A stretch of DNA of 64,000 nt. It comes from Acanthosoma haemorrhoidale. Its lineage: Eukaryota; Arthropoda; Insecta; Hemiptera; Acanthosomatidae. The notes below the pieces were generated by a model, which did no database searches, was not told the DNA's origin, and worked only from the letters and a program-made list of their open reading frames with translations. Position 1 is the first letter of the stretch; every line of letters starts with the position of its first letter. The stretch is taken from positions 121,455,866-121,519,865 of the forward strand of contig OV884011.1 of assembly GCA_930367205.1 (NCBI GenBank), given 5' to 3'. Positions 1 through 11,497 of this stretch are shown here, piece after piece. The position numbers and the translations under genes were made by a program.

Positions 1-914
1 AATTCAGCCCATAATTTATTGAAATTGATATCAAAATGCTTATTGACTAATTAAGGTCATTCGAGTGGTTTTCCTCCAAAGCATCACTAGTTGCTTTTCT
101 TATCACGAAGTTTTGTTTTGTGTTTATTGTTCACTCAATTATAAATTGTGGTTTTCTGTCAGCGGTGGACCAATTAATCATACAGCCTAGCGGTTGCCGC
201 CCTTTCAATTTAAAATTCGTTTCATAGTACATCTTCAGATACCTGATGACAAAAATAAAACATTGGTTCAGTTAATGTTTGAGCACCATACCAATGACAC
301 TTTTAATGATTGTTTGTAATTATATTTGAAAATACTAAACACAAATTTCATTTAGTTATTCTATACATTGAGAGTTCAAATTGAAACTCAGAAAGAAAAT
401 GAATGTTTTTTGAGTTATCAAGTAATTAATTATTAATGGGGACTTATTTGTGTTTTAGGGAGATGGTAGTATTTGTCTTGTCATTGCGACATTAAATGGG
501 ACCTCATAAATGTAAAATGTGATGTCTTCATCATCATCATTAATTCATGACCATTAGGGGACTCGAAGACTAGAACAGGTAGAAACATTGGCGAAAAGGT
601 TTCTTGTTTTGAAAAACCTTAAAATTGGTAATACTGTTGATCCTTGGGATTGACCACTGTTTTTAATGGATTATACATTAAAGAGCTACAGTAAATGATA
701 GTGGTGTGATGATATAGTTTTTCGTTTATGTAAGATAAACAACTATATGTGGGAACGTGGGTAGAAGTTTGCCACGGCAAAATGAAAATCGCTGCAACGT
801 AGCAATCAAGTTATATAAGATAAGATATATTTTTGGATATGACGTATCAACACCTAATTTTATGTAAAATAGGCATTAGAATTGGTTTTGCCATTATTCG
901 ACGCTGAAAAATAT
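1..914. other. AT-rich stretch, nothing recognised
   Basis: No reading frame of convincing length, no RNA gene and no repeat shared with the rest of the window was seen. A short CATCAT tract lies near 527-540. Confidence 0.4.
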
Positions 915-1540
915 TTAAAATTTAAATTTAGCCTTTCGAAAAATGTGGAAGGCGAGGCATACCGCTACGGTGTCAATTACCCAGCGTTTAACGGATCTAG
1001 CTGAGGTAATCGACTGACGTTTGTTCCTCGTGCGAACCTCAATTTCTCCAACTTTCATATACCAATGCTTATCAGTTGGGTAAGCAGCTACTGTTTGTCT
1101 AAGGTCATAGGCGCTAGGTTTGGATCCAGTTACATATACAGAAAGTCTGTTAGCTTTTGGTGGTAAGTACTTAAATGCAGCTATAGCTAATCGTATTTGG
1201 TCAGCATTTTAGTCATCCGACTGAAGCGACTCCAACAATATCAAAACAGGATACTCATGAAAGCGGTCCGACGTGCTTTCCAGCAGCGGAGGAACAGTGA
1301 GCCCACGAAGATTTTGAGTTGCCTACGGTAGATGAATTCATTAGCCGTAGACATATCAAATTCTTTGATTCGCTGTAATACATCACTAACCCCGTGTTTA
1401 ACACGATTATCCCCACTCCGTTCCCCTATCGATGGCAGAAGGCAGTTAAGGTATGAACGCTCTAGGATTATGTTAACATGTAAGTTTCGTTTAGTTTTAC
1501 GTCCCTTAAGTAGGCCAAAGTCCCTTAAGTTCCCATACAC
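915..1540 (-). pseudogene. decayed coding remnant, unidentified
   Basis: Two adjoining minus-strand reading frames look like one broken gene of about 200 codons. The upstream piece (1540 down to 1241) is 99 codons from an ATG and runs to a TGA. Near 1258 the coding appearance passes to the frame one base away. That frame has a single TAA at 1211-1209 and is then open for about 97 codons to a TAA at 917-915. The second piece is rich in ordinary globular-protein residues and has no low-complexity bias, unlike the surroundings. One frameshift plus one stop is typical of an old non-functional copy. I do not recognise the family. The length and a vague resemblance near the C-terminus would fit an endogenous copy of a negative-strand RNA virus nucleoprotein, but this is only a guess. 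No joined protein is given. Confidence 0.35.
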
Positions 1541-4185
1541 TTTATATAATGTTTAACAATAAAAAGGTGATGTTAGGTTAATAATAACTGCTTAAATGCA
1601 TAGATGCAGTACAAGGAGCCATTCACAGCTCAATATGTTATATTATTGTATATATTTCAGTTTTAAAAAATATTCAAATAGGGGTTAAAGGGGAAAAATC
1701 GTATTCCGGCTCTCCTAATGGCGAGTTAATGAGCTCATCCTATTTAACAAGATCCTTGCACTTTAGGGGAAGTAGGAACTCATCATTCGGAGTCAGCAAA
1801 AAAACAAAAAGTAATTTGTCTCTTAAAGAAATCTAGACCATTGACCTAAGATACATTTTTTTTTGTTTATTTATTATCCTAAAGCTTAAACTTGGCAGAT
1901 TTAAAGCTTGTACCAGTACATTTATTTATTTAGTAAATAGTATGTTAGACGGAGTATGATGCAGGGCCACTATTGTTGAGAGGGTAGCAAGTGGGCTTCT
2001 AGCAGGGGAGAAGAGCTCGATCCTCAACTGTCCATAGGACTTTTACCCCTAGGGAATCTGGTCGAGGTTAACTCAGTGGATACCCCAAAATCAGATTAAA
2101 CAAATGGAACAGAACTTTGAACTGATATTAATTAATAATAATAAGTTCTCGAGACCAATTCCTAGAGAGCACTAACCTGACATAGACTATTTGAAATTCA
2201 GTGAAAATTCCTAGCCAGAGAATACTTTTATTGACAGTGGCAATTTATATCTATTTTTATAATATTGTTTTCAAGTTAGAAGTATTAAGCAAATGATTTA
2301 CATTTAATGAAATATTTTTGTGATCTTACAAAAAATTTTTTCTTCCTGATGTTGGATAAATGAAGCCTGAAAAGTGACAACAAAATGATGAATAAATAAA
2401 TAAAAAATGCCTATAGAAGGGTATTGTGCACAAATAAAAAAAAATAAAGACCGACTGATTGACAAAAAAATGATTGCCTTCTGCCTGAATGTAAGTAAGT
2501 AGAAGCCTTTCCTTCTGGATAGAAATAACCACCTTGAGAGTCTTTACTTCGAGGGTTTATACGGTGGATGAGCTCTTCACATATTCCAGGAGATGCTAAA
2601 AGATTTTTTTTTCAGGAGGGTAAGAAAAAGCTGAGGGGAAGTAAGCCATTTATTACCGGCTCGCAGTTTATTACCTCGACCGGCTGAAAAAATTCTCCTG
2701 TTCCGAGTAGCCGGTGGGTAGCGCTAATGGCGGACGGTGGCTGATAAAAAAGGACGCTGCCGAGGACTTGTTGAGCCCGGGTCGTGGTTTAGAGTCGCAA
2801 CCGCTGGTCGGGGTCACGACTCAATCAGTATTCCCGACCCGGCCAGTACATACAGCACAAAAACACTTGTAATGAGACTTGTTCTCTTCCCTCAACAGAG
2901 CTCAAAGCTCCTCCGCTCCAGGAACATTCCCCAGTCTCCTCTAACGACTACCTATTTACTGCCTATTTAGTCAGGTGGAGTGCCATATATGAACATTTCC
3001 TTTAAAATTGTAATAGATAAATGACTGTGATATAACTTTAAATATTAGAAAACAAAAAAAGGGGAAAATAAAATAAGTTTTAAGTTTTCTGGTTAGAACA
3101 TCAAATGGCTGAAAGTAATAAGGCATATATATCTTGATGTGTCAGGTAAAGAAGATGGTGAAAATACTTGAATTCAGCTTTTGGAAGGAGTTATTGAGCA
3201 ATAAAGAATGGACATGGGTAGCCTGCCTGGAAACAATATTACAAAGTGATGAGGGCACTCCAGGTAAACTTTGGCATAACTCAAAAACAGAGATGTATCA
3301 CTCAGCACGCCAAAGAAGAACTTTCCATGGTTGGCCATGATATTTATTAACCCCGTATGAGGTTCATCCTCTGGTAGGGAAAAAAAAAAAACTTGGTCCA
3401 ACCTGGAGAGTGGGAAAACAGCACGAGATGCAGGCAGCCAATTAAAACTAATAGAGTGTAAACCCAATAAACAAGATTATTATACAGTGGAACTGTTAAC
3501 TGTCCAAAAAATGGAAATAAAAGGCTAGGTTACTTGACTATTATATTACATATATTATAATACCAAACCGTGGCTAACGAATTCGTCCATTTGTTTTTGA
3601 TGGATAATGAATTTCCAAGTGTGACAAAGGCTAAGATTGCAGCATAGACAAAAAGAGGGTCTACAGACTTACAATTTTCGGACCACCCAGGCCCTGCTAA
3701 GACAGACCGAAGTGAATGCTTCTTGAAAAAGGAAGCAGGGAAGCTAGAGAATGTTTAAAATTGGCTTTAGCAGATCTATTTACTGATCAATAGTGGTCCC
3801 AAAAAATAAAATAAAATATGCCAAAACCGGCTGAGAAATGTAATGATATTTTTTCATATCTCCAGCTACAATCTAAGAAGACAAAATATAACTAATATAA
3901 TCCCCCCCTTCTAGGTCACAAATCGAGAAATAGTTATGGCAAACATTCCATGGCTATAGCCATAATAGTCATAAGCGGTTAGTATGAAGAATATTACTTT
4001 TGCTGTGATAAATTTTCCTTTAGAGGGTAAATGTCTTTTTCAGGAAAAAAAATTATTCATACGATAGGCAGTATTTCTTATAATAGGTTATGAAAAAAGT
4101 ACTTAAAAATTGTAAATTATTTTTTCGTTTTCAATTTTTCAACCTAAACATTTTTTTATCCAAATGTACCCGGCTCTTTTTTTTA
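1541..4185. other. AT-rich stretch with a GC-rich island at 2690-2970
   Basis: Mostly AT-rich DNA without recognisable genes. The segment 2690-2970 is clearly more GC-rich than its flanks and contains several CpGs and a short open frame starting at 2737, but I cannot match it to a family. It may be another degraded mobile-element piece. Confidence 0.3.
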
Positions 4186-4190
4186 ATATT
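4186..4190. repeat. 5-bp target site duplication of the solo LTR at 4191
   Basis: ATATT here is repeated directly after the LTR at 4801-4805. Confidence 0.8.
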
Positions 4191-4800
4191 TGTCGGGTTG
4201 TCACTAGGAGATCACCTAGCTCTGGTGACAAGTGCGGATTGTTCGAGTTAATAACCTGGACAATCGTTCCAGGTCTGCGTTAATATCTGACTCCATTTAT
4301 GATAGGTATGTGCCCCGACAATGCACTATGTTCAAGAGAAGAGGTACAGAGGTTTCATAAGGAATAAGGCGTTTTCAGAGTTCGAGCGGGAGCCCGGCAG
4401 CGTCACAGGTACAAGTCGTCAGAGGGTCGGTTTGCAGGGAGACTAAAAGACAGGGCGACAGACTCAATGACAGAGGCGATGAGGAGAGTGTAGGGTTTAG
4501 GGTCAGAAGCCCCAAGGTTAAACACCATTTCCCCTTCCTGCCGGAAGGTGTCGCAGGTCTAAAAAGGGTCTGTTTATGGCGGCCAGGTGGCCAACCCTTT
4601 CAGGTTTATGACCGCTGGATTTCGACCCTTGGTCTAAAAGGGTCTGTTTATGGCTGACGGCATTCGACCCTCTTACGTTTGACTTGTTTATGACTGCCGG
4701 TCCCGCGCATGATTTATTGCTAAAAATTTCTACAATGATTTACATTATATATGCACCAGAGTATAGGGTGATTTAACTTATGTAGTTAGCGGTCGCTACA
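4191..4800 (+). mobile_element. solo LTR, family B copy 1
   Basis: A 610-bp block begins TGTCGGGTTG and ends GGTCGCTACA. It is flanked by the same five bases, ATATT, at 4186-4190 and 4801-4805. TG...CA ends plus a 5-bp direct duplication are the hallmark of an LTR-retrotransposon LTR left after recombination. The block is far more GC-rich than its surroundings. It shares long stretches with 36766-37654 and, in inverted orientation, with 19494-20365. It is shorter than those copies, so it probably carries an internal deletion. The parental element's internal region is absent from this window, so its class (gypsy, BEL or copia) cannot be assigned. Confidence 0.85.
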
Positions 4801-4940
4801 ATATTCTATATAGACAATCCTAAGCTTTACAATGTTATATAATTGAATACTACATCGTTCCCCCAATCTTTTTTAATTTATTATTTTAAGATCATCTGTG
4901 CTCACTTTCAAAAATGGAATTTTCATGAATATAGTTTAGC

Positions 4941-5150
4941 TGAATGTGCTTTTGATAACATCCGATCCTGCAATCATCTCACCAAGAAAGGTGCCTAGAA
5001 TGAAACGTGAAAAATTACCGGTGGAAGTTCTGAATTTAAATAAACCATCCGCCTTCAATACCAAAACAGGTAGCAAGTGATGTTCATCCGTATGACGATG
5101 AAGATTATTCAGTACCTGATTTGCCTGATTGTGAGATTGATGATGAGTCA
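4941..5150 (+). pseudogene. possible coding remnant or exons, unidentified
   Basis: Plus-strand translation gives two coding-like pieces in neighbouring frames. The first, about 4941-5079, is basic and ends where the frame meets TGA. The second, about 5080-5150, is strongly acidic, with DDEDYSVPDLPDCEIDDE near its end. The acidic piece is followed by GTAATT, a plausible splice donor, and by a pyrimidine-rich stretch ending ATAG about 50 bp later. Either this is one gene with a frameshift, or two small exons. The family is not recognised. The 5' neighbour is the solo LTR ending at 4800. Confidence 0.25.
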
Positions 5151-6364
5151 TGTGATGGTAATTATTAGCTAATTTAATTTTTTATAATGTTTATTTCTAT
5201 AGTCTAAAATATGAATAGCATGAGTAAGTTTTATTGCACAATTTATGCTGTGTTAAATTCTGTTCATAATTACCTTGTTAAAACAATACCGATTTTTTTT
5301 AAATAAATTTTTTATTCTGTACTAATTTTTTAATATAAATATTCCCCAAGCTTCTAAACTATCAAAAAATGCTTAAATGCTCAAAAAAACAACAAAATAT
5401 TATTATTCATCATAACCAGAACAATCAAATCGTAGAATAAAATGTTTTTGTCCACCAAAATCGGGACTTTGACTTCACTTTGCAACGGCAGAACAAAAAT
5501 CCTTGTAAATAGTGGAAGAGGTGGGATGATTAGATGAATAGAGCAGAGAGAGAAGGGAGAATACTCATATTTACAAAAAAACCAATCGTGGGGGTAAAAT
5601 AATAGATTATTGTTCAAAACTAAAAAAAAAAAACAGCTTAAAAAATAATTAGTGGTTTCCTTCGTGATGATCAAATTATAATTAAAAAATGGGCAGTAAA
5701 CATTATATTACAGTTAGATATAACACTATTTTTATGATTTCGTGGGATTAGCATACTTTTTTGCAAACACTGGGTTTAATATACTTGTTCATATTACATA
5801 TTCCATAAATATTTCTATGTCTAAGAGACAGTCACCGGAAAAGACAGACATCGATTGATTCTTAAAGATAACTATTTACATGAGTGGTTCGCTTTATAAA
5901 CTCTCTCCCTGATCTGTGTCAACAATAGAAGCAGTCACGCTCCGAATGGAAATAAAATCTCTGTCCCCTTTGTGCAGTTCCGGAGGTTTCTCCTCTCCTT
6001 TCCCAAGGGCGATTCCCCACAGTTTCAGAGAAGCCTCGTGGCCAAACTATTATTGTTGCCTGATAAAAAAAAATCCCATAACAATAGCAGGCAAATATTG
6101 AATCTGCATTGCCGATTTGATTTGATTTGCTATACACAGTAGAACTGAAACATTGTTTAAGATCGAGACATTACATGTTATAAAATGTTAAAAATATTTG
6201 TTTATTTTATTTTGATACCGCAGAAAATTCAGGTAAGTGGAGAAAAACCGTATCCTAGAGGAATCGATCGCTGGCCGCGCATCAGATCCTTCGTATAGTT
6301 GTATTTGATTTTTCACCTAATGACTTAAAAGATTTCATGTGTAGGTTGATTTTTAGAATTATAC

Positions 6365-6379
6365 GGGGGGGGGGGGGGG
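6365..6379 (+). repeat. poly-G tract
   Basis: Fifteen consecutive G residues. Likely to be length-variable and error-prone in assembly. Confidence 0.95.
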
Positions 6380-7942
6380 AGGTGCAGCCATACCTTCTAT
6401 GATGGAAAGAATTTCAAACATTCCAATCCAAAGCTCCCCTCTACTACACACGATTATCCCTTCACAGAGCCAAGTGTCCTTGACCTTAAAACCTCAAGGT
6501 TTTCCAAATTCCACCAAAACATACACGCTCACCGAAATATTGTAGTGCATACATGAGGTCAAGTGTATTATACCCTCTGCTACAAAGAACTATAATGCCA
6601 AGAAATCATAAAATTAGGGTTATATCAGACAAGAAGAAAACTCCTTATCTCTAAACACTCACTCTTACAATCCTCCTCCTCATTTAAAACGCCGGTGGTC
6701 TCGTGATCTATGGTAAATAGACAAGCATAGGATCATGGTCCTGGCTATCATCCCCATTAACCATGTCTTGAGCGTATGCGGCTCTCTTGTCATCTATCTG
6801 GTCTTCGGCTTATAGCGGAACGGTCGGAGAAGGTGAGTGGGTGGGTGGCGCTCCACTGCTTCGTTATCAGCTTTGCCGCTTTATCAGTTTACTGGGAGAA
6901 TTTCCTTGGGAGTGGAGGGGGTCTTGGGGAAATGTGCATGTATATATTGTATGAATAATAGTATCAATGTGCGTTGTACATAAGTATGAATGAATTCATA
7001 GGTCCCAATTAGTAATGCTGTACAAGCAAAATTATTTTTTTTCATTAAAGGTTTTGAATAAAATAATAATAATGAAATTTAAAAAAATATAAAAAACTAG
7101 TTAAATTGGTTGGAATAAAACGTTTGCTTCTATCGTGTAGGGTCCAACTTTTTATAAATAAGTCTCTAAACTATAGTAGGATATCTTTGAATTTATTTTT
7201 GCTTTAACGAATTTAATTTGTTCTTAAAGTAGTGGAGAAAATAGAAACTGTAACCGTTCTGAATATGAGTCGAAAAGCTAATAAATTTCACTGATCCGAG
7301 CGAATATGAATTCTGACGCATTAGTATGAAATTAATTAAGGTATAGACCTCGCAACTACCAATTCATATGTATGTGATTCATATGTATTCATGTGATGCG
7401 GGACATATGAATTCATTCATGCATATGTAAAATTCACATTCATACCATTATACATACAATATATACATGCACATTTCCGCAGGAGGCCCTCCAAAGGTTC
7501 GTAACTCCAACGAAACAGATATTAATGGTAGTTTCAATAACCTTTTGTAATTATAGCCACTTAATTCTCAACAAACAGGACTTAAAGATATTTTTTATCA
7601 TTTAATAATCACTTTTTTATAACAAAGTAAGTAATCATTTAATCAATGACACATTAGCAGGCTTCATCGAGTTGCCAATATTTTTTCAAGTCATTGAATT
7701 GTCAAACGAAAGCTTCATATAAAGATTCGATTCAGTAAGCCAGAAAAATCACAATGACATAGAAAGGGATGAAAAGATAAGGCTTTGTGGTTTAAGAAAA
7801 AAAACTAAACGAAACCCTAAAAAAGTGGCATGATTAGACTCACAAATGATTAGGGTTCACAAATATTGCGTGGTGATTTGAAATTCATCTAACAAAAGTG
7901 TCCTCTTACTCCCGTCTGAATATATAAAAATACTAGAAGGCC

Positions 7943-7958
7943 GGGGGGGGGGGGGGGG
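7943..7958 (+). repeat. poly-G tract
   Basis: Sixteen consecutive G residues following CC. Confidence 0.95.
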
Positions 7959-8951
7959 CTTCACGTTCCAGGATTCCACCTCTAGGAGAATCGTGTGGGA
8001 GCTGCTGCCAAGATACTAAGTTTACGATTTGACAGAAGTCATTCGGTTGAGAAAACATTATTTTCTCCCGTTTATTTTTTCCCAGACATTTGCAAGTGTT
8101 CACTTCCCATAGGATCGCAATAAATATAATGGTAATGAGCCAACTAGATTGCACCGACCTAATTAAAAGCGAAGGCAGTAGCCCTGGACGCATACATACG
8201 GACAGACAATGGCCCGTGAGCCCGGTCTGTTCCAAAAAAGAGCAAAAACGACCGGTTTGAAATTGCTTTAATGAAGGCGGCGTCCTTCGGTTGGAGTATG
8301 CCTAGTCCCGAACCACTTGGAGGGGCATGGCTCGTCTCGGAATTTGTAATAATAGAACTGTATGCAGCCATTTCAATATCTTATGGCTGGTGTAATAAAC
8401 TGTGACTGCAGGGTTTATGGGTTAGTGAAAATAAGAATGAGAACGATGCTAGAGGATTAGGTATAGTTAAGATTTAGTGGGATTTTGGGAGCCCAACAGT
8501 TTACAGTTTACTTAATAATTTTCTAACAAAATTAAATAATTTATGACAAGCGAGGTTTAAGACCAAACCCATATATTTTTAAACTGATAATTAGTACGGT
8601 TGTTGAATAATTGCATGATAATCTGTGGAGGGCAGATATTACCAGCATTAATATAGTTAGTTCTGTGCTAATAAATGCTGAAAGTGCTCGTGGAGTGTTT
8701 ATCCATTAATGGTAAAAAAATGGTCTGCTAAGTCCAACCTAATTTGTTCTAGTGCCAAGCTCTAGGCTAGTCTCTAACTGAACTGTTCAAGGGTAGGCAG
8801 TCACAGGGTAGGGTCAGTCACATGATACTTAAATTTTATATTTTCATTGTTTTCTTTTATTTTCACCTGGGAAAACTGGTTTCCCCTTTGTGTTGACTGG
8901 TCACCATGGAATAAAATATAGAATCCCTAAATTGATTCCGATCATCAAACG

Positions 8952-9299
8952 CTAAGTAGCAAATGGGGTTGATGATAGGGATTCCCAAGTTACTATGACA
9001 CGAACTCTCCTGGCCCGTTGAGGAGTAGTATGGTCACCGGCGACCTTGCCAGCCGGACATCCTGAAGAAAGTGTCTCCGGCACGCCCCTCTTACGACAGA
9101 CTACAAGGTACTCCTTAGTACACATCTCCTGGCTCTGGCCTCTGTCCCGTTGTGTAACCGACTCGTCTGCTTCCAATAATAGTGTTACATTAGTCTTCGT
9201 GAGCGAGTCGTCTATTTGTATTGTCTGTGACGGCAAGGGCAATGACACAACCAACTGATGGATATACCGTGTGTTATACGGACTGAAATGGTATTTCAA
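8952..9299 (-). CDS. open frame of unknown identity, possible exon
   Basis: An uninterrupted minus-strand frame of 115 codons in DNA of balanced composition inside an AT-rich region. Reading the minus strand, a pyrimidine-rich stretch ending in CACAG lies near 9228, which could be a 3' splice site, with the open frame continuing for about 90 codons. The product is hydrophilic with several cysteines and no obvious signal peptide or membrane segment. I do not recognise a domain. It could be an exon, a mobile-element fragment, or chance. Confidence 0.2.
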   Translation of the reverse strand: MKYHFSPYNTRYIHQLVVSLPLPSQTIQIDDSLTKTNVTLLLEADESVTQRDRGQSQEMCTKEYLVVCRKRGVPETLSSGCPAGKVAGDHTTPQRARRVRVIVTWESLSSTPFAT

Positions 9300-9513
9300 C
9301 TACTCCTTTTCGTTGGCTGCTAAAATATAAAAATGATTAAACGGTCTGCAATGTTAAAGGTATCTGATTCATTCAGAAGGGATGGAAGTCTTAATTTGTG
9401 ATTTTTCCTTGGTTACAGGACAAATTAAAGACGGTTTTGAGTAAAAACAGTGTTGTTTGGTTTTGAGTAAAACCCTCAGGTCATCAATGTATTAAATGGT
9501 ATATTAAAACTCA

Positions 9514-10134
9514 TTTGGGGAAGCCACCGATGTGAGAATGAGTAGTAAAGGTCAAGAGCAGAGCCCAGGCTCCCAAGACCCAGATGTCAGGGTGTGGTTG
9601 CACATTGTAAAGGGGGGCGCCCCCCGGGGGCTAGGGTCTCGTCGACCCGGACTCTACCCGGTGGGCGTCAAGAAAGAGATAAACTGGGTAAACCTGTGGT
9701 ATTTAACCTTTGCTGGCGGCCTAGTTGGCGGGTGGCTTTATTCGTATCGATCTGACTCCATAAGTTCTAAGAAGATGTTCCCCAACAGTGAGGAGAAGAG
9801 GTACAGGAGGGGTATCATAGGTAGCTTATGAGGTCTTGGAATTACCACGAATTCACACTAGGGTCGGCGAAAACCGTCAGGATCCCAAAGGTGAGTGTGA
9901 ACTGGAGAGAGGTAGACTGGATCGCTAGGGGAGACGCTACTAGGTACATTTTTGACTGCCGTCCGCATGGAAGGGATCCCTTCCAGTGGGAAAAAACAGA
10001 GCACCCCACTAGGAAGGTGTGGGGTCTGACAACGCCGGACTGAAACAAGCGAGGTTAGGAAAGAGAGGTGCAGAGCTAGTTGAATAAGAAAGCCATGTTG
10101 GTTCAACAAAGGTTACTTATTTGATAGAGCGACA
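9514..10134 (+). mobile_element. LTR-like remnant, family B copy 2 (decayed)
   Basis: This GC-rich block shares ordered segments with the other family-B LTRs. It begins TTTGGGG like the copy ending at 20365. It contains the CTGACTCCATAAG, GGTCTTGGAAT, ACCACGAATTCACAC and AACGCCGGACT blocks in the same order. It ends near GAGCGACA at 10134, resembling the GGTCGCTACA end. No target duplication is visible, so the boundaries are approximate. Short open frames inside it are incidental. Confidence 0.55.
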
Positions 10135-11100
10135 ATTAACGAATTGACTTTAATAGAGGATAATAGCTGTTTCTACTGTTTTTAATCTTGAATAAAGGAG
10201 GGTAACACTGCCAACCTGCAGATGACTTCAAGGCTAAGTTGCGGACCAGTTTGTTTTCCAGGAACTGTAATAAAAACCATATACTTCTTAATTTACAATA
10301 AACATTTGATCCATTACATAATAAAATTACATGTAAAAACTCCGCATCTCCGCGAATTACAAAAAGCAATAGTTAAAATCTATGCGCTCTTTATTAAGAC
10401 TTTATTTATTCATAATCTAGATATGATGTGAGCCTTTTTTCTTGACTGTAATATTATAAACAAATTGATTTAAAATTTGTGTAATCGTATTTGCAGATGT
10501 AATGAAATCTTTAATTGCGTGATGATTCGCACTTGACTTATGTCGCAATATTAAATATGATGGACAGCGATGCTTTTTTCAGGTCACACCTTTTATTTGT
10601 GGTAGATTTATCGCCCTTTGCGTAAGTTACTTGTTTGAGTTACTTGTGCACAAATATACGATGGAGTAACATTTCCTACCAACAGTTTAGTAGAAGCAAT
10701 AATTCATTAATAGCCTAGATTTTATACTTTCAAGACTCACAGAATTCAACCAAATCGATTGCCATCCCTGAATAGCATAAATTGAAGAGGACCCGGCAGT
10801 TTTCAAGAGTAGAGTTTTCAAGTCTCTCCTATTTTGCGATTGAATGAGTTGGACCGGGAATCTCTCAAGCATTGTGCATTTTTTAATATTTATGTCATAT
10901 ACGTTTTATAGTTAGTCTATCAAAGCATATTGAGTTGGAATGCCACCGTGCATTCATCTTTTCCAGTGAAGTCATTTTTGGCTACTTTCCCATTATGAAC
11001 TGCTCTAGAAAGGCGATCATTGACGTAGATAACATACTTTCAGTTCTAGTCACACTTCTAAGTTAGTAAGAAAGTAATGGTCGCCTTGTTGGTGATTCTC
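10135..11100. other. AT-rich stretch, nothing recognised
   Basis: Only short open frames with AT-driven composition. No RNA gene or mobile-element motif seen. Confidence 0.4.
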
Positions 11101-11125
11101 GATGGGGGTAAGGAAGAGGATTTCC

Positions 11126-11262
11126 AAATATATATAATATTATTTTTAGGAGTATTATTACTCAAACAGAGGCATTTGTAGGTTAATATGTTAGGTAATA
11201 AGCTTGGAGGCTTTCATATTAATCTTTATCATCCTTCCAGTCAACATTTAGGCTATTCAGGT
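11126..11262 (+). repeat. interspersed repeat C, copy 1
   Basis: About 135 bp sharing ordered segments with 53221-53375 in the same orientation, including ACTCAAACAGAG, CATTTGTA, AAGCTTGGAG, a CATCCT block and CTATTCAGG. Inverted relatives occur at 51838-51960 and 52318-52480. No protein or terminal inverted repeat identifies the family. Confidence 0.55.
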
Positions 11263-11497
11263 TATTATAACTAAATAAATTATAAATTAGATGCCACCAA
11301 AATCTTAAACAAAAAACAAACCAGTTTTACCAGCGATAAAACTGTTAATAGATCACTAAAACACCCTGTACAAGAGGAAGGGCATCATGATGCACCTTTG
11401 TTTTGTTGTCTTGCTAGACCATACAAATGATTGAAAATTAATTAAGACTCTGGAAAGCATTGAAATAAAATTAGATTCCCTAATATTGGCTAATATA

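Larger units (their letters stand above)
5170..8950. other. AT-rich stretch, two poly-G tracts, no gene recognised
   Basis: No supported gene. Homopolymer G tracts lie at 6365-6379 (15 G) and 7943-7958 (16 G). Short open frames around 5916-6137 and 7933-8371 show no recognisable motif. The segment 8160-8345 is relatively GC-rich but unidentified. Confidence 0.35.

Noticed and set aside
9532..10109. Several overlapping 70-99-codon frames
   Set aside because: They lie inside a non-coding LTR-like block whose relatives elsewhere do not conserve these frames.
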